Of a stretch of DNA of 64,000 bases, positions 60,000 through 64,000 are shown piece after piece. This stretch comes from Prostheceraeus crozeri (lineage: Eukaryota; Platyhelminthes; Polycladida; Euryleptidae), in assembly GCA_907163375.1 (NCBI GenBank), contig CAJQUW010010471.1:1-64000 (forward strand), given 5' to 3'. The translations under genes and the position numbers were made by a program. The notes under the pieces are model-generated. The model saw only the letters and a program-made list of their open reading frames with translations, was not told where the DNA came from and searched no databases. How positions within the stretch are numbered: position 1 is the stretch's first letter; each line of letters opens with the position of its first letter.

Positions 60000-60432
60000 A
60001 TGCCTTCATACACTGCACCAGATAGATACGACGCCGACTCTGTCCTACATTATGCAAATTATGCGGAGGTGCATGTTCCAAAAGCAATATCTACAATTAT
60101 TGAGATTTATAATCAATTACATCCTGATTGGAGTCCAAAACAAACCAAAATACCCTTGATTGTGGACGTTGGATGTGGCAGTGGTCAACTCAGTGGACCT
60201 TTGGCAGAATACTGCGTTCATCTTATAGCCTCCGAGGCTATTGATGCCTCCGAGGCTCAAATCGAACTTGCTCGAAAAATCAATCACAAACCAAATGTAG
60301 ACTACATCACAGGAAGAGCAGAAAAAGTGTCAGAATTTTGTCCACCGAAAAGTGTTGATCTAATGGTTGCTGGATCATCTGTAAGCTATTTTGATAACGA
60401 TGACTGTTTGGAGGGATCCTTTGGAGGGATCA
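60000..60432 (+). CDS. Class I SAM-dependent methyltransferase, N-terminal exon
   Basis: The ATG at 60000 follows a splice-acceptor-like tract (TTCTAG directly before it). The protein has the family start (YDADSVLHYANYAEVHVPKA), motif I VDVGCGSGQLSGPLA (about residues 54-68, the SAM-binding glycine loop), a post-I segment ASEAIDASEAQIELAR (about 78-93), NVDYITGRAEKV, and motif IV SVDLMVAGSSVSYFDNDD (about 119-136), where family members have VHWFD. This is the Methyltransf_11 fold, closest by eye to the putative methyltransferases of the DDB_G0268948 type; the substrate is unknown. An 18-bp direct repeat (60228-60257) adds six residues after the second strand. A 13-bp duplication (60407-60432) breaks the frame after FDNDDCLEG. 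Confidence 0.75.
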
Positions 60433-60798
60433 AATTCTTTACTTTTCATTATCTTCAGCTTCATCTTCTCACTTCGATTGAAGCACTTGCGTAACACCAC
60501 ACGTGGTTGACCAGTTATCTGCATTAGAAATGACAGATCTGTTTGTAATTGTATTTGACTGATAGCAGATTGGGATTTAGATAAGTTACAAAGTTTGAAA
60601 TATTTAAGCAGACACACAAGTGTCATGTCTATAATCACTCCTTTTTAGACGCCAATGTCATAAGTAAGTTGTTAGATTTATAATTTTGTTTAAAACGCAG
60701 TAGTAAGTTATATTTTTTTTTCTCTCAGTTTTTAGTTAGGCCTGTAGTATTATTATTTTTCTTTATGATCTACCGGAGGTTAGCCTCAACCAATTTAA

Positions 60799-61218
60799 TT
60801 TTATACTTCTGTTTCATCTTGCCTAAAACCGGGCGGAGCTCTTATACTGATTCCGGGCGGAGCTCTTATACTGATTGGATTCTGGCCGAAAGGTATAGAA
60901 CATAATGATATTCATTTCCAAACTTGCTTTGAGGATCAATTGCCAACTACTTGTTCTCGCAGAAATGATAAAAAGTCAGATCTTTATCAATTTTATCGAA
61001 ATGTCTACTGTCCGATGAACATTTCACTACGCCGAGAATGCACAATTGAACTTCAAATATCAAGACAAAAACTAATTGATATGATGAGAGACTGCGACGT
61101 TATAATTAACAAGGAATCCGGAGCGATGCTGAGTATTGTCAACAATCTACCGCAGATGGAAAAGTACACATTACTAATGGACATGGTCGCTCATGCTTGT
61201 ACACTTCGAAACAAGTAG
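60799..61218 (+). CDS. Methyltransferase C-terminal exon
   Basis: In one open frame, CLKPGGALILI (from about 60820) supplies the LKPGG motif expected directly after the first exon's motif IV. GFWPKGIEHNDIHF, LYQFYRNVYCPM and a helical C-terminus (ELQISRQKLIDMMRDCDVII...) follow, ending at TAG 61216-61218. A perfect 24-bp tandem duplication (60829-60852 and 60853-60876) doubles PGGALILI in frame. An in-frame TAA lies at 60796, and no AG dinucleotide occurs between it and the LKPGG codons, so no canonical acceptor is visible. Together with the first part the length (about 265 residues) suits the family. Either the splice site is unusual or the gene is decaying. Confidence 0.6.
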   Translation, partial: FYTSVSSCLKPGGALILIPGGALILIGFWPKGIEHNDIHFQTCFEDQLPTTCSRRNDKKSDLYQFYRNVYCPMNISLRRECTIELQISRQKLIDMMRDCDVIINKESGAMLSIVNNLPQMEKYTLLMDMVAHACTLRNK

Positions 61219-61590
61219 ATATTCAAATTTTAATTTCTTATGAACATTATTCATTTTTGTGCTGTTTCATTGTATTGCAAGCCGCATTTCTTTGAATCAT
61301 AAAATATGCCCTTAAATGATAGACTCATATTAAAGCACGTAGCCTAAAAATTGCATTTATCAACTAATGAACATGCAAATTTCCACTCTGAGAAAAATTT
61401 TCATGTTCAATTGCACGATAGGTGTTCTACAGCTGACACACACTCAACACACTGTGTGTTCTGGGAACACTGAAAATTGTTCTATCAAACCTTCATCACG
61501 ATACCAGATATCTTTTGAACTTTTTTATTCGATTATTCGATTCAGGCTCAGTGATTTCACGCTGATAGCCGCTAGACATTTACATATCCT
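61219..61590. other. No recognised gene
   Basis: A short spacer between the methyltransferase and the Penelope-like fragment, with a small CACACTCAACACACTGTGTG inverted word at about 61437. No further feature. Confidence 0.5.
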
Positions 61591-62570
61591 GCCTTGAAAC
61601 GTTAGTCAATGTATGCTGATTTCTACTCCAGATATGTAGATGACTGCATATGCGTATTTGATAACGTAGACAAAATTCACAAATTCCATGAGTACCTAAA
61701 CAGACAACATCCTAACCTAAAATTCACCACTGAAGTGGGCAACAACAAGTTACCTTTCCTAGATGTATTCATTAACACCGAAGATACTTTACAAACTTCC
61801 ATTTACCGTAAAGATACGTATACTGGCCTCTTATTAAATTACAATTCCGTTTGCCCTAGGCAATGGAAAGTTGGACTTATTAATGGGATGTTACATCGAG
61901 CATATACAGTATCAAACTGCTGGGAAATGTTTCATAACGAAGTAAAAAACATGACTAGTATTTTTCAGAAAAATGGCTACCCACGGAGTACAGTAGAAAA
62001 AATCGTACGTAACTTTCTTAACAAAAAGAACACAGTGATTTCCAACGGGCACAATGATACATGTACGAGTACAGCAGATGCACATGTAAACTATACAGTA
62101 CTACCGTATATTGGTCAACCATCGCTTACATTACGGAATAATTTGATGAAAATATACAAAAGATACGGTATCAACTCTAAGATTGTATTCAACACTACGA
62201 AAGTAAAATCATACTTCTCTTTGAAATGCAAATCGGGACCTTTGCTGAAGTCTTGTGTGGTCTATGAATTCACATGCTTGGGTGATCCAAGCAGCCAATA
62301 TATTGGCAAAACCAAACGAAGACTCCAACAAAGGATCGAAGAGCATAGAAGTACAGATACAGCAGTTTACAAACATATCAATACATGTAATCATTGTACG
62401 TATGATATAAGTAATCAATTTCGCATAAGGTATAAAGGCAACAGTAATTATCATATAAATGTCGTAGAAGCTTTAATGATAAAAGAGTATCAACCTAAGA
62501 TCAATCACACTGCAGATTACAACGGTATGTCATACCTCCTAAAGGTTTTTAAATAAATAATTGTTTTTCC
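61591..62570 (+). mobile_element. Penelope-like retroelement, 5'-truncated
   Basis: The insertion starts inside the reverse transcriptase and runs through the GIY-YIG nuclease to the end of the protein. Just before the coding part is TTGAAACGTTAG (about 61594), a type of word often found in Penelope terminal regions. The remaining frame is intact for 315 codons, so the copy looks recent. The boundaries are estimates. Confidence 0.8.
61609..62556 (+). CDS. Penelope-like RT C-terminus plus GIY-YIG endonuclease
   Basis: The frame is 315 codons and open throughout. Reverse transcriptase motif C is YSRYVDDCICVF (residues 7-18), followed by LKFTTEVGNNKLPFLDVFI (motif D/E region) and the Penelope-specific SIYRKDTYTGLLLNYNS. 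After a linker comes the GIY-YIG nuclease: VVYEFTC (about 217-223) in place of GIY, QYIGKTKRRLQQRIEEH (about 231-247) with the YIG and catalytic Arg, and VVEALMIKEYQPKIN (about 285-299) with the catalytic-type Glu. The N-terminal part of the reverse transcriptase is missing, so the protein would not be functional alone. The first Met is only the first available start, since the true protein continued upstream. Confidence 0.85.
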   Translation: MYADFYSRYVDDCICVFDNVDKIHKFHEYLNRQHPNLKFTTEVGNNKLPFLDVFINTEDTLQTSIYRKDTYTGLLLNYNSVCPRQWKVGLINGMLHRAYTVSNCWEMFHNEVKNMTSIFQKNGYPRSTVEKIVRNFLNKKNTVISNGHNDTCTSTADAHVNYTVLPYIGQPSLTLRNNLMKIYKRYGINSKIVFNTTKVKSYFSLKCKSGPLLKSCVVYEFTCLGDPSSQYIGKTKRRLQQRIEEHRSTDTAVYKHINTCNHCTYDISNQFRIRYKGNSNYHINVVEALMIKEYQPKINHTADYNGMSYLLKVFK

Positions 62571-63314
62571 TACTAGCTTAAATTCTTGCAAATTCGTGTA
62601 ATGTGTCTTGTTTTGTCATTGCTTCAGAACGCTAATCAGTCAACTATTCGATGCATAGTTTATTCTCCATTGGAAAGTCGAGGCTTGTCGTTTAGGACTC
62701 TTGTGTATGCGATCAAGGTTGGGACTAAGCATAGCTTAATTAGCCTAATAATCACTATAGAATCACCGATATGCAATCACAGCGAAGACATGGAAGACCT
62801 TTCGATAACTTTTCATAGGCCCATGTAAGCATGCATCAAGGTTTCCCTCCTTTTTCCACTAGCAAGTATGAATACATACCCAAGAAATCCTATAACTAAT
62901 ATGCCTACATGCATTTCATTTTCAACACGCATCGCAATCGTATAGCGTAGGTCTATATATTTTGTACATATATACATGGGAATAGGACGACAACTCCTAT
63001 GGGGATATGGGATCCCCATGGGGATCCCCACGGGAATTCTATGCGGATGGGGTGGGGATGGGGATAGAAATTCCATCCCCACGGCAACCCTGACTACAAC
63101 CGTTTACAAATGCTCTCGATACAATAATTATCGGTTTCATTTCGAGCGATGACACGAGAGCGAAGTGCGAGTCTAATAGATTGGTGTATAGCTGAATTGC
63201 ACCACAGTTTTCTGACAAGCTGATATCACTTCTTCGATAAATAAGTTGTATGAACTATATCGCGCCGTGTGACCAATGATTTCTGAAAGTTTCAAATAAC
63301 GGGCTTGATGATTT
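62571..63314. other. No recognised gene; GGGGATCCCC-rich patch
   Basis: At about 62998-63095 the sequence repeats GGGGAT, ATCCCC and CCATGGGG words, giving a spurious Pro/His-rich minus-strand frame. The words are partly palindromic. No gene is recognised. Confidence 0.5.
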
Positions 63315-63486
63315 TATTTCCATTGGGGAATCCCATCAAAACAGTATCTTTATCGAATCGAATTTAGTCGGGCGAGATCTTTCTAACACTACCGTTGTCC
63401 ATCGTCAGGTAAGTGGCACTTACCTAACAGTGGACACCGTTGTTGCTTGAAAGATACTGCTTTGATGGGATTTTCCAATGAAAAAC
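63315..63486. repeat. Foldback repeat, about 35-bp arms
   Basis: TTTCCATTGGGGAATCCCATC...CAGTATCTTT (left) is inverted at the right as AAAGATACTG...GATGGGATTTTCCAATGAAAA, with about 85-90% match. A second inner pair (GTCAGGTAAGTGGCAC and its inverse) lies close to the centre at about 63409-63430. It is probably a small MITE. Confidence 0.65.
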
Positions 63487-64000
63487 AAGTATTCCTGAAA
63501 GTTTTCCTAAAACATCGGCAAGAAGATTTCTTTTAAGCAATTGGTTGTCGGTTTGTCATAGATTCTCAACACTCGATTGTACCCAAGATTGCTGCATTAA
63601 GGTAGATGAAGTTGAGGGCGGTAAAACCTCGGTTCGACGATTTTGACTATTCGGTTACAGGCTACACGTTTCGACCGTTACTTCGGTCCTGTTCACGCCA
63701 TGATGGAATGTCATTTTAGCTCTCACTGTTCTGTCAAGTAGTTTCCATCACTCGGAGTCGATAATTTCATAGTTTGAAAAGCTTGAATACTCCTGATTAC
63801 GCATCTTCAAGATGGCTCCTTATTCGGCTCCCTCTGATGTCGAATACCTCTGCTCATCGGTGAAGAGCCAGTGTAAAAATCACTCGTGATCCCAAATGAC
63901 TGGAATTTTGAGGTAGTCTCACCCACACTGAGTATAAACTTCGAGTAATGGCAGCTTACAGAATGAAGCTCGTTTAAATTGAATGGGACAAATTTTTAAC
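63487..64000. other. No recognised gene
   Basis: GACCGTTACTTCGGTC near 63675 forms a small hairpin next to CACGTTTC, the inverse of the GAAACGT word seen beside the Penelope fragment. No coding region is recognised. Confidence 0.4.

Noticed and set aside
60381-60386. GTAAGC as the donor of the methyltransferase first exon
   Set aside because: The bases after it encode VSYFD, which fits the conserved VHWFD position, so the exon probably continues.
62813-63082. Pro/His-rich 89-codon frame
   Set aside because: It is a translation of the GGGGATCCCC-type low-complexity patch.

Overview
This is 64 kb of AT-rich nuclear DNA from an animal, most likely a marine invertebrate. The evidence is an intron-bearing gene fragment together with APE-type LINEs, a Penelope-like element with a GIY-YIG nuclease, and Tc1/mariner, PIF/Harbinger, piggyBac and hAT-type DNA transposons. 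The 8-mer TAGGCCTA and its sub-words are over-represented. I cannot name the species. Almost all recognisable content is mobile DNA. Only one likely host gene is visible, a SAM-dependent methyltransferase near 60.0-61.2 kb, and it may be damaged.

Layout. 1-11.3 kb: no recognised gene, but a 49-nt G run, a C/A-skewed block on the minus strand, and a weak promoter/first-exon candidate. 11.3-13.9 kb: a complete but decayed PIF/Harbinger transposon with a transposase and a convergent Myb/SANT-like gene. 14-22 kb: small foldback elements, a tandem duplication and a LINE 3' end. 22.67-28.12 kb: a giant foldback element made of two arms that are nearly identical inverted copies, with a 128-bp loop and a 9-bp target duplication. 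30.3-32.2 kb: a Tc1/mariner element with 172-bp inverted ends, broken by a 121-bp insertion. 35.9-38.1 kb: a candidate DNA transposon with the same end type and the same 6-bp target duplication length as that insertion. 40.5-44.9 kb: a nearly full-length two-ORF LINE with frameshifts. 45.5-50 kb: a TA-flanked MITE, two decayed LINE ends in tail-to-tail orientation, and several hairpin elements. 53.8-55.2 kb: a deleted piggyBac. 55.35-56.8 kb: two LINE fragments fused in one open reading frame. 60.0-61.2 kb: the methyltransferase gene. 61.6-62.56 kb: a Penelope-like element fragment with an open 315-codon frame.

The most unusual object is the 5,456-bp foldback element. Its left arm (3,007 bp) and right arm (2,321 bp) differ in length by exactly two copies of a 343-bp tandem unit (4 versus 2 copies). 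The outer part carries the motif GTGAAGTTAGCGGAACCA and the inner part the sister motif GTGAAGTTGGCGCAACCA, so two related end families appear to be nested symmetrically. It encodes no recognisable protein and must have been moved in trans if it is a transposon. It resembles Drosophila FB and sea-urchin TU foldback elements in plan. All family assignments come from reading motifs by eye; no database search was possible.
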